64,000 bases of DNA, taken from the NCBI GenBank assembly GCA_016235665.1, contig JACRJI010000013.1:79095-143094 (forward strand), given 5' to 3'. The notes under the pieces were generated by a model that worked only from the letters and a program-made list of their open reading frames with translations, did not search any database and had not been told where the DNA came from. The translations under genes and the position numbers were made by a program. The DNA is from a candidate division TA06 bacterium (GTDB lineage Bacteria; Edwardsbacteria; AC1; EtOH8). Positions 1 through 8,844 of the stretch are shown here, piece after piece (the first letter of the stretch is position 1; every line of letters begins with the position of its first letter).

Positions 1-2
1 CC

Positions 3-254
3 ATCTTCGTACTGCCTCCGACCTTCGAGGAACTGAAGACCCGATTGAAGGGCCGGGCCACCGATTCCGAGGAAGTGATCAACAAACGGCTGAACCGGGC
101 CAAGCTGGAGATGCAGGAGATCGGGGATTTTGAATACTGGCTGATCAACGACAAGTTCGAGCAGACGGTGAAAACCGTGACCGCCATCATCGAAGCCGAG
201 CGCTGCAAACTGATCCGCTACAACCGGGACGAAGTGGTCAATGTCATAAAGTGA
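3..254 (+). CDS. gmk: Guanylate kinase, C-terminal part (5' end outside window)
   Basis: The reading frame is open from the window edge to the stop at 252-254. It reads IFVLPPTFEELKTRL, then GRATDSEEVINKRLNRA, and ends with a segment like the guanylate kinase tail (Y-x-L-I-N-D, then TVTAIIEAERCK). This matches the lid and C-terminal helices of guanylate kinase, which phosphorylates GMP to GDP in the cytoplasm. About 83 residues are visible; the P-loop half lies upstream. A TTG at 45 is an internal codon, not the start. rpoZ follows after 72 bases, the common bacterial gmk-rpoZ order. Confidence 0.9.
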   Translation: MFVLPPTFEELKTRLKGRATDSEEVINKRLNRAKLEMQEIGDFEYWLINDKFEQTVKTVTAIIEAERCKLIRYNRDEVVNVIK

Positions 255-326
255 CGGGCACGGCTGCCTAAAATAAAAAATCAAAGATAAAATATAAAAA
301 GTAAATTTATAAACGGAGGAGCTATC

Positions 327-518
327 ATGGGTTTCATACCGATCGACGAGATCTCCAAGGGGCTGGAGAACAAATACATCGCGGTGCTGGTGGCAGCCCG
401 CGAAGCCAGGCGCTTGCACGAGATCCGCCGGATGTCATCCCAGGAGATGGAGATCAAGCCGATCACCATGGCCCTGGAGCGGATGCGCGACGGACAGGTG
501 ATCTTCCAGCATACATGA
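327..518 (+). CDS. rpoZ: DNA-directed RNA polymerase omega subunit
   Basis: A 63-residue protein beginning MGFIPIDEISKGLENKYIAV. It carries the omega-type core (N-K-Y-x-A-V-L-V-A-A-R-E-A-R) that clamps the beta' C-terminus during RNA polymerase assembly. AGGAG lies just upstream of the ATG. The stop overlaps the coaBC start (ATGA at 515-518), so translation is probably coupled. It sits between gmk and coaBC, the usual neighbours. It is slightly shorter than proteobacterial omega, as in many other phyla. Confidence 0.88.
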   Translation: MGFIPIDEISKGLENKYIAVLVAAREARRLHEIRRMSSQEMEIKPITMALERMRDGQVIFQHT

Positions 519-1726
519 GCTCCGGCAAGAAAATACTTTTGGGGGTGACCGGCAGCATAGCGGCCTACAAGGCCTTGGACCTGGCCAGCCGTCTGCGTAA
601 AAAAGGGCACCAGGTGACGGCGGTGATGACCAGGTCGGCCTGCCAGCTGGTGGGGCCGGCCTCGTTCGAGTCGCTGACCGGGAACCCGGTGGCCCTGGAA
701 CTTTTCCCCAAGCAAAAGCCCCAGCAGATAGAGCACATCTCGCTGGCCCAGTGGGCAGACCTGGTGTTGATAGCCCCGGCCACCGCCAATTTTCTGGGGA
801 AGGCGGCCCACGGCATCGCCGACGACCTTTTGACCACCGTGGCCATGGCGGCCACTTCTCCCATCCTGATAGCTCCGGCCATGAACGTCAACATGTGGCA
901 GGCCCAGGCTGTGCAGGAGAACCTTAAAAAACTTAAAGCTTTCGGCTGGAAGGTCATCGAGCCCGAGAGCGGCCGTTTGGCCTGCGGCGACACCGGCAAG
1001 GGCCGGCTGGCATCATTGGATACAATAGAAAAGGCCATAGAGGATGCCCTGTATCCCAACCAACAGCTGGCCGGGGTTTCGATCCTGATCACCGCCGGCC
1101 GGACCGAGGAGGACATAGACCCGGTGCGGACCATCACCAACCGTTCCTCCGGCCGGATGGGCTACGCCCTGGCCGAAGAAGCTGCCGCCCGCGGTGCCAG
1201 GGTCACCCTGATCACCGGCCCGGCGGATCTGACGCTGCCCGATGTTGAAAAGGTGGTGAAAGTGAGAACGGCGGAACAAATGTCCCAGGCGGTCAAGAAG
1301 CATCTGCCGCTTAACCAGGCGCTGATAATGACGGCGGCGGTGGCCGATTTCAGACCGTCTAAGACCAGCGCCCAGAAGATAAAACGGGGCTCCGGTTCCC
1401 TGAACCTGAAACTGGAGCCGGTATCCGACATTTTGGCCCAGGCGTCCAGGAACAACAAAAAGCACGCCCTGCTGGTGGGCTTTGCCCTGGAATCGAAAGA
1501 CCTTTTGGCCAACGCCCGGAAGAAGCTGGTCTCCAAGAACCTGGACCTGATAGTGGCCAACGACCCCCAGACCATTGCCAGCGGCAATATCCGGGCCATT
1601 TTGTTGGAGCCCAACGGCCGGGCGATTAAACTGCCCCTGATGGGAAAACCGGAACTGGCCGGGGTGCTCCTGGACAAACTTGACGAGCTGTTCAAAAAGC
1701 GGAAAGCAAATCCGAATGCCCGATAA
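515..1726 (+). CDS. coaBC: Bifunctional phosphopantothenoylcysteine decarboxylase/phosphopantothenate-cysteine ligase
   Basis: A 403-residue two-domain enzyme of coenzyme A synthesis. The N-terminal flavoprotein CoaC half has GVTGSIAAYKA at about residues 10-20, the active-site His region EHISLAQWADL, the PAMNVNMW substrate motif and the SGRLACGDTGKGR loop with its catalytic Cys. The C-terminal CoaB half has ITAGRTEEDIDPVRTITNRS (ligase signature) from about residue 193 and the AAVADFRP motif. Length is typical of the fused Dfp protein. It overlaps rpoZ by 4 bases and the next gene by 11, so it is probably part of one operon. Confidence 0.96.
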   Translation: MSSGKKILLGVTGSIAAYKALDLASRLRKKGHQVTAVMTRSACQLVGPASFESLTGNPVALELFPKQKPQQIEHISLAQWADLVLIAPATANFLGKAAHGIADDLLTTVAMAATSPILIAPAMNVNMWQAQAVQENLKKLKAFGWKVIEPESGRLACGDTGKGRLASLDTIEKAIEDALYPNQQLAGVSILITAGRTEEDIDPVRTITNRSSGRMGYALAEEAAARGARVTLITGPADLTLPDVEKVVKVRTAEQMSQAVKKHLPLNQALIMTAAVADFRPSKTSAQKIKRGSGSLNLKLEPVSDILAQASRNNKKHALLVGFALESKDLLANARKKLVSKNLDLIVANDPQTIASGNIRAILLEPNGRAIKLPLMGKPELAGVLLDKLDELFKKRKANPNAR

Positions 1727-2417
1727 AATATCAGTGCAAAAAGCAAAGCGCTATCTTAAACAGCAGCAGGAACTGGGCGAGACCGAGCTGGTCTTAAAGC
1801 GCGCCAAGGCCAAGCCCCCGGTTCAAGAAACCACAAGATCTGCCGCGCTCAACACCTCCTTGGAAGATTTCCGCCGCCAGATCGAAGAATGCCAGAAGTG
1901 CTCCCTGGGCAAGACCCGGATCAAATTTGTCTTCGGGGACGGCGACCCCAATTCCAAGCTGGTGTTCGTGGGAGAGGCCCCAGGCAGCGATGAGGACGAA
2001 CAGGGCCTGCCCTTCGTGGGCCGGGCCGGGCAGCTGCTGACCAAGATCATCGAGGCCATAAATTTCCAGCGCTCCCAGGTCTACATCTGCAACATCCTCA
2101 AGTGCCGTCCCCCCAACAACCGCAACCCCCTGCCGGTCGAGATCGAGCTCTGCGAACCCTACCTGATCAAACAATTGGAGATCATCAAGCCGGCGGTGAT
2201 CTGCACCCTGGGCACCTTTGCATCGCAAACCCTTTTGAAGACGGATGTTCCCATCTCAAAACTCCGGGGAAAGATCCATTATTACCAGAACATCAAACTC
2301 GTTCCCACCTTTCACCCGGCGGCGCTGCTACGCAACCCGGCCTGGAAGCGGGATACCTGGGAGGACGTGAAACTAGTGCGTCAGATCTACGATCAGGAGG
2401 TTAAGAATGGCCGATAG
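1716..2417 (+). CDS. Family 4 uracil-DNA glycosylase (iron-sulfur type)
   Basis: A 233-residue protein that removes uracil from DNA. It has the N-terminal Cys pair CQKC, then [20 protein letters not shown], which is motif A of family 4/5 enzymes. Next comes [14 protein letters not shown], then the late Cys in the IELCEPYL segment; together these would ligate a 4Fe-4S cluster. Motif B is HPAALLRNP near the end. The ATG at 1716 inside the coaBC tail is preferred to a TTG at 1680 because it removes an unrelated N-terminal extension. The start of dnaB lies inside its last codons. Confidence 0.93.
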   Translation: MPDKISVQKAKRYLKQQQELGETELVLKRAKAKPPVQETTRSAALNTSLEDFRRQIEECQKCSLGKTRIKFVFGDGDPNSKLVFVGEAPGSDEDEQGLPFVGRAGQLLTKIIEAINFQRSQVYICNILKCRPPNNRNPLPVEIELCEPYLIKQLEIIKPAVICTLGTFASQTLLKTDVPISKLRGKIHYYQNIKLVPTFHPAALLRNPAWKRDTWEDVKLVRQIYDQEVKNGR

Positions 2418-3840
2418 CCAGCAGCCCGCCGACCGCAAGCCATTGGACCGGCAGTTGCCGGACCGGCAAATGCCGGATCGTGTGCCGCCCCAGTCCCAGG
2501 AGGCCGAGATGGCCGTGCTGGGCTCGATGCTTTTGGACAGCGAGGCGGTCAGCCGGGCGGTGGAAGTTATCGCCGACGAAAACAACTTTTACTTCGGGGC
2601 CCACCGCAAGATCTACCGGGCGGCGGTCACCCTGTACGAGCGCAGCCAGCCGGTGGACCTGGTCACTTTGGCCGAGGAGCTGCGCCGCCAGAAATGCCTG
2701 GACGAGGTGGGCGGCCCGGTCTACCTGACCAAACTGACCGACAGCGTGGCCACCTCGGCCAACATCGACTATTACGCCAGGATAGTGGTGGAGAAGGCGG
2801 TGCTGCGCCGCCTGATAAACACCGCCTCCGAGATCATCTCCTTCAGCTACCAGGCCACCGAGAATCCCGAGGAGCTTTTGGACCGCTCAGAGCAGATGAT
2901 CTTTTCCATCAAGGAACAGCGCCTGCGCAAGAGCCTGATCCCCCTAAAGACTTTCATTCACGACAGCTTTGAGACGGTGGAGAAGCTGTTCCGGGAGAAG
3001 CGGCACATCACCGGGCTGGAGACCGGCTTCACCGACCTGGACCTGATGACCTCCGGCCTGCAGAAGGGCGACCTGATAATAGTGGGCGCCCGGCCCTCGG
3101 TGGGAAAGACCGCCTTTGCCCTGAACATCGCCCAGCACGTGGCGGTGCAGAACCAGATACCGGTGGCGGTGTTCAGCCTGGAGATGTCCAAGGAGCAGCT
3201 GGTGCTGCGCCTGCTGTGCGCCGAGGCCCGGGTCTCGGGCCACAAGGTCCGCAGCGGCTATCTTTCCCAGGAGGAATGGCCGGCCCTGGTCAGCGCGGCC
3301 TCGGTATTGCACCAGGCCCCAATGTACATCGACGACAGTTCAGCCATGAGCCCGCTGGAGATCCGGGCCAAGGCCCGGCGCTTAAAGGCCGAGGTGGACC
3401 TGGGACTGGTGGTGGTGGATTACCTCCAGCTGATGCGGGGCTCGTCCTCCCGCGTCGAGAACCGCCAGCAGGAGATCTCCGAGATTTCCCGTTCACTCAA
3501 GGCCCTGGCCAAGGAACTGAACGTTCCGGTGATCGCCCTGTCCCAGCTTTCCCGTTTAAGCGAACAGCGGGGCCAGGATTCCCGGCCCATCCTGTCCGAC
3601 CTGCGCGAATCGGGGGCCATCGAGCAGGACGCCGACGTGGTGATGTTCCTGCACCGGGACAAGACGCCCTACAAGAGCAAGGAAGAATGGACCCCGGAAT
3701 CAAGCATGGAATCCGAGGTGGCCGACCTGATAGTGGCCAAGCAGCGCAACGGCCCGGTGGGCACAAAGAAACTGACCTTTCTGCGGAGCTACACCCGGTT
3801 CGAGAATTACAGCCAGCGCCAGGACGAGGAAATGAATTGA
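2407..3840 (+). CDS. dnaB: Replicative DNA helicase
   Basis: A 477-residue hexameric replication-fork helicase. The N-terminal DnaB domain begins PPQSQEAEMAVLGSMLLD. The RecA-like domain has Walker A GARPSVGKTAFALN at about residue 228, FSLEMSKEQL, Walker B VVVDYLQLM, and the LSQLSR and DLRESGAIEQDADVV motifs. AGGAGG lies just upstream of the ATG within the end of the glycosylase gene, so the two are translated from one message. A short N-terminal extension rich in Pro, Asp and Arg precedes the conserved part. No intein is seen in the P-loop. Confidence 0.97.
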   Translation: MADSQQPADRKPLDRQLPDRQMPDRVPPQSQEAEMAVLGSMLLDSEAVSRAVEVIADENNFYFGAHRKIYRAAVTLYERSQPVDLVTLAEELRRQKCLDEVGGPVYLTKLTDSVATSANIDYYARIVVEKAVLRRLINTASEIISFSYQATENPEELLDRSEQMIFSIKEQRLRKSLIPLKTFIHDSFETVEKLFREKRHITGLETGFTDLDLMTSGLQKGDLIIVGARPSVGKTAFALNIAQHVAVQNQIPVAVFSLEMSKEQLVLRLLCAEARVSGHKVRSGYLSQEEWPALVSAASVLHQAPMYIDDSSAMSPLEIRAKARRLKAEVDLGLVVVDYLQLMRGSSSRVENRQQEISEISRSLKALAKELNVPVIALSQLSRLSEQRGQDSRPILSDLRESGAIEQDADVVMFLHRDKTPYKSKEEWTPESSMESEVADLIVAKQRNGPVGTKKLTFLRSYTRFENYSQRQDEEMN

Positions 3841-3940
3841 AGAAGTTTAAAACGGTTTGAATTGGTTAAAAATCAGACTAATCAAATAGTTCGAAAAATA
3901 CCGGCCACTGTGAACTTGAATTATTAGCACACAAATCACC

Positions 3941-4741
3941 ATGCCATTTCAAGAACGAAGGCATTATCCGGCCCGGTTCTTCGCTGGAATAGGCCAGGCC
4001 ACACTGGATTCTTTCCAGGAATGGGGCTCGGCCTTTTATTTATTCGGCCGGATCATCCTGGCCTTAAGGCACACATTCAGGAACTCCAGCCTGATCCTTC
4101 AGCAGATGATGGTGATGGGGGTCAATTCCCTGCCGCTGGTGCTGTTCTCGGCCGTCTTCACCGGGATGGTGGCGGCGGTCCAGGCCGCCTACCAGATGCA
4201 GGGGCTGGTGCCGCCCATCTGGCTGGGCACCGGGATCGCCCGGGCGGTGATGATAGAGCTTGGCCCTGTCCTGACCGCGCTGGTGGTGGCCGGGCGGGTG
4301 GGGGCGGGCATCGCCGCCGAGCTGGGCACCATGCGGGTGACCGAGCAGATCGACGCCCTGGAGACCATGGCCATAGACCCGGTGTCCTTCCTGGTAATGC
4401 CCCGGTTCGTGGCCGGGGCGGTGATGTCGCCGGTGCTGACCATCTTCGCCAACTTCGTGGCCCTGATCGGAGGCTGGCTGGTGGCGGTGGCCTCGGTGGG
4501 CATCTCCTCCCAGGTCTACCTGGACGGTTTGCGGTTCCACTTCCACACCAAGGACCTGATGGGTGGCATAGTGAAATCGATATTCTTCGGGATCATCATC
4601 GCCACTTCCGGGTGCTTTCACGGGTTCGCCACCGAGGGCGGGGCCGAGGGGGTGGGCCGGGCCACCACTAAGGCGGTGGTCACGGCGGCGGTGCTGATAC
4701 TGATCTTCGATTACATCGTATCGGCCTGGATATTCGGGTGA
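3941..4741 (+). CDS. mlaE: MlaE-family lipid ABC transporter permease
   Basis: A 266-residue integral membrane protein of the MlaE/YrbE family, which moves phospholipids between the envelope membranes. The signature is ELGPVLTALVVAGRVGAGIAAE, followed by TEQIDALETMAIDP and several hydrophobic helices. Its stop overlaps the start of an acetyltransferase gene (TGATG at 4739-4743). The matching ATPase lies 1.5 kb downstream, so the usual mlaF-mlaE pair is split. No MCE (MlaD) gene is visible in this window. The 100 bases upstream show no clear promoter. Confidence 0.93.
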   Translation: MPFQERRHYPARFFAGIGQATLDSFQEWGSAFYLFGRIILALRHTFRNSSLILQQMMVMGVNSLPLVLFSAVFTGMVAAVQAAYQMQGLVPPIWLGTGIARAVMIELGPVLTALVVAGRVGAGIAAELGTMRVTEQIDALETMAIDPVSFLVMPRFVAGAVMSPVLTIFANFVALIGGWLVAVASVGISSQVYLDGLRFHFHTKDLMGGIVKSIFFGIIIATSGCFHGFATEGGAEGVGRATTKAVVTAAVLILIFDYIVSAWIFG

Positions 4742-5517
4742 TGGACAATAAGCAAAATATCTCAGATCCGGATTGGGGGCAGTTGTCGGTTGATTCGGAG
4801 ATAAATCTCTCAAAAGCTTACGGCGGCAACCCTGAGAAACACAACCATTACATTCACATTACTAATCCTTTTGTTCCCTGGAACGGCGATTTCAATAGAG
4901 CGATTAACGTATCCCCGGATTCTGTTAACGATTTGGATGAGATCATTAGGGAGGTCAGGGATATACACCGCAACAATAAACTGGACCCACCGAACCGTTA
5001 TGATATTGGACCTGAAATCAAAATAGACAAAGCTTGGGAATCCAATTTTATTGCAAAAAACATGAAATTCAGTGAAGCTGTTTTCATGCAGGCCCAAAGT
5101 CAAGATACTTCTGACGGTGTATTATACGGGCCTTCGGCAGATGAGTATTTTAACTGGTACAGGACAAAGATGGGGGGAAGGGACTATTTCACCGATGAAT
5201 ATTATTCACTTCTAAAACCCCTCCAATCGGCCTTTATCAAAGTGTTTAAACCTTATTGGTTTTATGTTGCTGATGAAATAGTGGGCTCCGTATATATCGC
5301 TGACCTTGGGGGATATGCCAGGTTGTTTGAAGTTGAAATCGAAGAGAACCATCAAGGCAGGGGTTTGGGTTTAAAGATGATGGAGGCTGTCAGACATAAA
5401 GTTAAGTTACTGGGCTTAAAATATGTCCTGCTGGAAACATCGGGAAGTTTACCCAGGTTTTACGAGAAATGTGGTTTTAAAGAGTGTATCAGAAGTAAAA
5501 TATTATGGCAAAAATAA
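4741..5517 (+). CDS. GNAT-family N-acetyltransferase
   Basis: A 258-residue protein. The C-terminal ~110 residues are a GNAT domain: a strand with VADEIVGSVYIADL, the acetyl-CoA loop EENHQGRGLGLK at about residues 202-212, and the terminal segment LPRFYEKCGFKE. The N-terminal half is polar and not recognised. The acceptor substrate is unknown. The ATG at 4741 overlaps the mlaE stop; a GTG at 4738 is the alternative. Base composition is clearly more AT-rich than mlaE and mlaF, which suggests later insertion into this operon. Confidence 0.82.
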   Translation: MDNKQNISDPDWGQLSVDSEINLSKAYGGNPEKHNHYIHITNPFVPWNGDFNRAINVSPDSVNDLDEIIREVRDIHRNNKLDPPNRYDIGPEIKIDKAWESNFIAKNMKFSEAVFMQAQSQDTSDGVLYGPSADEYFNWYRTKMGGRDYFTDEYYSLLKPLQSAFIKVFKPYWFYVADEIVGSVYIADLGGYARLFEVEIEENHQGRGLGLKMMEAVRHKVKLLGLKYVLLETSGSLPRFYEKCGFKECIRSKILWQK

Positions 5518-5596
5518 CCGCTGGTTATACGGATAAGCATCTGCCACAGATACACTGAAAACAGAGGGGATAGCAATCTCCAAAGGGAGGACGACA

Positions 5597-6211
5597 ATGG
5601 ATAAATTCGCCCAAAACACCGCACTGTTGGGCCTGGGGTTCGGCCTCCTGGCCCTGATCATTCTGATGTCTTCTATCGCCCTGAAGGTCAAAAAGAAGAT
5701 CGGCCTGGGCTCTCTTTGGAGCGCCTTTCTGTTCTTCCTGATACTGCTCCTGGCCGGGGCCTCAATGTTCTCCTTATCCTTATTCGCCCGGACCTACAGC
5801 CTGCTGAACAACGATAAACTCATCTGCACGGTCACTGCGCTAAAGACCGAAAGCGGCCTGCAGATGAGCTATACCGACGAATCCACCGGGGCCAAGCATG
5901 TCTTTCCCCTGGCCGGCGACCAGTGGATGATCCAGGGCTACATCCTGCGCTGGAAGCCGTTCTTACGATTCCTTGGCGCCAGGCCCTATTACCGGGTCAC
6001 CCGTTTTTCCGGGCGCTGGGAATCAGCCGATTCCACCACTGTCTGCAATTACCAGCTGGTCAAGGAACCGGGCTACTGGGGAACTCTGCTGCGCTATGGG
6101 CAAAAATATCCCCTGATCGATGCGGTCCAGGGCATAGCCGCATTCCAATATCCCGATCCCAATGCTTACATGGTGTACATCACCGATGCCGGGTTTGTTT
6201 TGAAGAAATAA
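5597..6211 (+). CDS. Membrane protein of unknown function
   Basis: A 204-residue protein not assigned to a family. Two hydrophobic segments occur at about residues 8-30 and 39-65, followed by a ~140-residue soluble part containing many aromatic residues (QWMIQGYILRWKPFLRFLGARP). The second half probably faces the periplasm. GGGAGG lies 8 bases before the ATG. It lies between the acetyltransferase and mlaF, so a role linked to lipid transport is possible but unproven. A short inverted repeat follows the stop. Confidence 0.75.
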   Translation: MDKFAQNTALLGLGFGLLALIILMSSIALKVKKKIGLGSLWSAFLFFLILLLAGASMFSLSLFARTYSLLNNDKLICTVTALKTESGLQMSYTDESTGAKHVFPLAGDQWMIQGYILRWKPFLRFLGARPYYRVTRFSGRWESADSTTVCNYQLVKEPGYWGTLLRYGQKYPLIDAVQGIAAFQYPDPNAYMVYITDAGFVLKK

Positions 6212-6257
6212 GACCCCTCCCAACCCTCCCCGCATCGGGGAGGGAAAGGGAGAGGTC
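6212..6257. repeat. Palindromic intergenic repeat, family E copy 1
   Basis: A pyrimidine-rich arm (GACCCCTCCC, CCCTCCCCG) and a purine-rich arm (CGGGGAGGG, GGGAGAGGTC) form a hairpin-capable inverted repeat. Three more copies of this architecture lie at 20191, 33067 and 52110. It has no trailing T-run. Confidence 0.75.
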
Positions 6258-6280
6258 CGAAGCAAGAAGCTAACAAGCAA

Positions 6281-7009
6281 ATGATAACTATCCGCGATCT
6301 GCATAAATCCTACGGGCACAAAAAGGTCCTGGACGGGGTGGAACTGGAGATCCAGACCGGCGAGACCATGGTGATCATGGGGCGCTCCGGCTGCGGCAAG
6401 AGCGTGCTGCTGCGCCATATCATCGGCCTGGCCCGGCCCGACCAGGGCTCGGTCACCATCGACGGCACCGGCATCACCGCCATAAAAAAGCATGAGCTGT
6501 ATGCCTTGCGTCGGAGGTTCGGGATGCTGTTCCAGGGGGCGGCCCTGTTCGACTCCATGACCGTGGCCCAGAACGTGGGACTGGGGCTTAAAGAGCACAG
6601 CCCGCTGTCTGACGGCGAGATCGCCGGGAAGGTGGCCGAAAAGCTGGCCCTGGTGGGCATGTCTGGCACCGAGCAACTGATGCCATCGGAACTTTCCGGG
6701 GGAATGAAGAAAAGGGTGGGGCTGGCCCGGGCTTTGGCCATGGACCCGGCCTACATCCTGTACGACGAGCCCACCACCGGCCTGGACCCCATCACCGCCG
6801 ACAAGATCAACGACCTGATGATGTCGCTGTCCCAAAAACTTTCCCTGACCTCCATCGCGGTCACCCATGACATGGTCAGCGCCAACAAGATAGCCGACCG
6901 GATCGCCATGCTGCACCAGGGCCGGATCATCTTCTGCGGCACCCCGGAACAGATAAAAAAATCGCCCGATCAAAACATCCAGCAGTTCATCCGGGGCGAA
7001 GCGGACTGA
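6281..7009 (+). CDS. mlaF: MlaF-type ABC transporter ATP-binding protein
   Basis: A 242-residue ATPase partner of the MlaE permease. Walker A is GRSGCGKSVLLRHI at about residue 35, the signature is ELSGGMKKRVGLARALA, Walker B is YILYDEPTTGLDP, and the switch His lies in AVTHDMVSA. LSGGMKKRVGLARA is characteristic of the MlaF/Ttg2A subgroup. The gene is separated from mlaE by two unrelated genes. A strong hairpin terminator follows the stop and faces the oppositely oriented tRNA genes. Confidence 0.94.
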   Translation: MITIRDLHKSYGHKKVLDGVELEIQTGETMVIMGRSGCGKSVLLRHIIGLARPDQGSVTIDGTGITAIKKHELYALRRRFGMLFQGAALFDSMTVAQNVGLGLKEHSPLSDGEIAGKVAEKLALVGMSGTEQLMPSELSGGMKKRVGLARALAMDPAYILYDEPTTGLDPITADKINDLMMSLSQKLSLTSIAVTHDMVSANKIADRIAMLHQGRIIFCGTPEQIKKSPDQNIQQFIRGEAD

Positions 7010-7014
7010 TAATG

Positions 7015-7042
7015 AAAAAACCAGGCTTTCGCCTGGTTTTTA
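7015..7042. terminator. Bidirectional intrinsic terminator between mlaF and tRNA genes
   Basis: The stem CCAGGC/GCCTGG with a TTTC loop is flanked by A5 on the left and T5 on the right. It can end the mlaF message on the + strand and the tRNA transcript on the - strand. Confidence 0.88.
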
Positions 7043-7045
7043 AAA

Positions 7046-7121
7046 TGGTGGCACGGGACAGAGTTGAACTGCCGACGCAGGGATTTTCAGTCCCTCGCTC
7101 TACCACCTGAGCTACCGTGCC
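7046..7121 (-). tRNA. tRNA-Phe (GAA)
   Basis: Read on the - strand, the 7-base acceptor GGCACGG pairs with CCGTGCC before the discriminator. The D stem is GCTC/GAGC, and the anticodon stem AGGGA/TCCCT encloses the loop CTGAAAA with anticodon GAA. The T arm is GGCAG-TTCAACT-CTGTC; its outer G-C pairs are regular with one mismatch. CCA is encoded (TGG at 7046-7048 on the + strand). Length is 76 bases. Confidence 0.95.
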
Positions 7122-7170
7122 CCAGATCCAGATATAAATACAAAAGCCCTGTATTACAGAGCTTTGTTTA

Positions 7171-7249
7171 TGGCGGGATCGACGGGGTTCGAACCCGCGA
7201 CCTCCTACGTGACAGGCAGGCGTTCTAAACCAAGCTGAACTACGACCCC
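7171..7249 (-). tRNA. tRNA-Asp (GTC)
   Basis: Read on the - strand, acceptor GGGGTCG pairs with CGATCCC (one G-T pair). The D arm is GTTC/GAAC, and the anticodon loop CTGTCAC carries GTC. The T arm is CGGGT-TCGAACC-CCG. CCA is encoded (TGG at 7171-7173 on the + strand). It is co-oriented with the tRNA-Phe gene 49 bases away and probably shares its promoter. Confidence 0.95.
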
Positions 7250-7263
7250 ACCATAAACAACGA

Positions 7264-7292
7264 ATTATAGCATAATCTAAAAAGCCTGTCAA
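7264..7292 (-). promoter_or_regulatory. Sigma-70-type promoter for the tRNA pair
   Basis: On the - strand a perfect TTGACA (7287-7292) is followed after 17 bases by a perfect TATAAT (7264-7269), 15 bases before the tRNA-Asp 5' end. Confidence 0.88.
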
Positions 7293-7364
7293 CTATCTAA
7301 AAGGGTCGGTAAATAAATTCTAAATCCCGGGCCGGAATATCCCGGATAAAACGTCTGTTTGGAG

Positions 7365-7393
7365 TTGACAGACAAAAGCTATAATAGTATAAT
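7365..7393 (+). promoter_or_regulatory. Sigma-70-type promoter for the outer-membrane-like protein
   Basis: Perfect TTGACA at 7365-7370, 17-base spacer, perfect TATAAT at 7388-7393, about 50 bases before the ATG at 7445. It is divergent from the tRNA promoter. Confidence 0.88.
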
Positions 7394-7444
7394 AAACGCA
7401 AGTATTTGCTAAATAACAACCACCAATATTATCAGGAGCCCGAC

Positions 7445-8755
7445 ATGAAAAAGATACTGATCTTAGCTCTCTTCCTGGCCGCCTTTTTTAGCGCCGGTTT
7501 TGCCCAGACCATGCCCGGAGCGCCAGCCGACAGCGGTTCCAGCTTCACCGGGGGCATGGGATTGACCATGATAGACGGAAAGGCATATTTCCTGCTGCAG
7601 CTGACCCCGGAGCTGCGGTTCTCCAAGCTGGGCCTGGGCCTGGACGTCTCCCTGCTGGTGAACAACGACGGCATCCGCAAGGAAGAATGGAAGCCGGCCA
7701 GCAAGATGATGCGGCTGGTCCGCTATGTAAGCTGGGGCGACCGGACCGACAAGTTCTACACCCGGGTGGGAGCCCTGGACGCCACCACTTTGGGCAACGG
7801 GTTTTTGATGAGCAACTACAGCAACCGGGCCGACGACCTGAACCGCAAGATAGGTATGGAGCTTAACCTGAAATTCCCCTGGGGCGAGGCTCCGACCATG
7901 TTCGGCATCCAGTCCATGGTCTCCAACTTCGACCGGGCCGAGATCTACGGCCTGCGGGGCTTTGTCTGCCCCCTGTCCGGTACCGGCATCCCGATCATCA
8001 AGGGATTTGAAGTGGGCGGTACGGTGGTCACCGATGTCGATCCCGACCAGAACAGCGCCACCAAGGACGCTGTGACCGCCTTCGGCGCCGACCTGGGCTT
8101 GCCCATAATCAACACCAGCATCCTGGGAAGCAGGATATATTATGATTTCGGCCAGATCAAGGATTACGGCAAAGGCAATGCGGTGGGGATCTCGGCCCTG
8201 ATATCCTTCCCCGGCAATCTCGTCACACTGGGAGCCAAACTGGAACAGCGCTTTTTGGGCAAGAACTTCATTCCCCAGTATTTTGACAGGTTCTATGAGA
8301 TCGACCGTTACCAATTGTACTCCATGACCTCGGGCAGCGTCACCACCACTTTCGGGGTGCCCAAAAAACTGGTGCTGACCGACGTGACCGAGGCCAGGAA
8401 CGGCACCTACGGCGAGATCTCCGGCAATGTGCTGGGCAAGGTCAGGGTGATGGGCAGCGGCTACAAGACTCGGGGAGCCGACAGCACCGGGATATTTCAT
8501 GCCGAGGCCAGTGCGCCGGATCTGATCCCCAAGGGGGACGTCCGGGCCTACTTCGACCAGAAGAGGATCCAGAGCTTGTCCGACCTGTTCACCAAAAAAG
8601 AGAACATGCTGCTGACCGCCGATGTCGGCTACCAGGCTTACTGGAAGATCTGGATGTATCTGACCTACCAGATCACTTATGAGAAGCAGGAGGATCTTAG
8701 CTTCCTGACCAGGAAGAAGTTCTCCACCAGGCTGGCTTTGAAGTTCAACTTTTAA
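7445..8755 (+). CDS. Secreted, probable outer-membrane beta-barrel protein of unknown function
   Basis: A 436-residue protein with a signal peptide (MKKILILALFLAAFFSAGFAQ, cleavage probably after AFAQ-like FAQ). The mature part shows alternating hydrophobic and polar strands, ends RLALKFNF with a terminal Phe, and lacks other hydrophobic helices, which is typical of an outer-membrane barrel. The ATG at 7445 has AGGAG upstream and gives a clean signal peptide; an earlier in-frame start at 7406 lacks these. It is transcribed alone from a consensus promoter, with a terminator after it. No specific porin family is recognised. Confidence 0.75.
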   Translation: MKKILILALFLAAFFSAGFAQTMPGAPADSGSSFTGGMGLTMIDGKAYFLLQLTPELRFSKLGLGLDVSLLVNNDGIRKEEWKPASKMMRLVRYVSWGDRTDKFYTRVGALDATTLGNGFLMSNYSNRADDLNRKIGMELNLKFPWGEAPTMFGIQSMVSNFDRAEIYGLRGFVCPLSGTGIPIIKGFEVGGTVVTDVDPDQNSATKDAVTAFGADLGLPIINTSILGSRIYYDFGQIKDYGKGNAVGISALISFPGNLVTLGAKLEQRFLGKNFIPQYFDRFYEIDRYQLYSMTSGSVTTTFGVPKKLVLTDVTEARNGTYGEISGNVLGKVRVMGSGYKTRGADSTGIFHAEASAPDLIPKGDVRAYFDQKRIQSLSDLFTKKENMLLTADVGYQAYWKIWMYLTYQITYEKQEDLSFLTRKKFSTRLALKFNF

Positions 8756-8773
8756 TTCAGGCTGAAAACAGAG

Positions 8774-8816
8774 AAAAGGGAAGGCGAGAATTATTCTTGC
8801 TTTCCCTTTGTTTTTA
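8774..8816 (+). terminator. Intrinsic terminator
   Basis: An interrupted stem AAAAGGGAA...TTCCCTTT with inner GCGAGAA/TTCTTGC pairing, followed by TTTTT. It lies 19 bases after the stop of the outer-membrane-like protein. Confidence 0.78.
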
Positions 8817-8844
8817 ACCTGAATTCACTTTTAAAAATGAAACT

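Noticed and set aside
6212..6257. Intrinsic terminator for the small membrane protein gene
   Set aside because: The hairpin belongs to dispersed family E and has no T-run after the stem.
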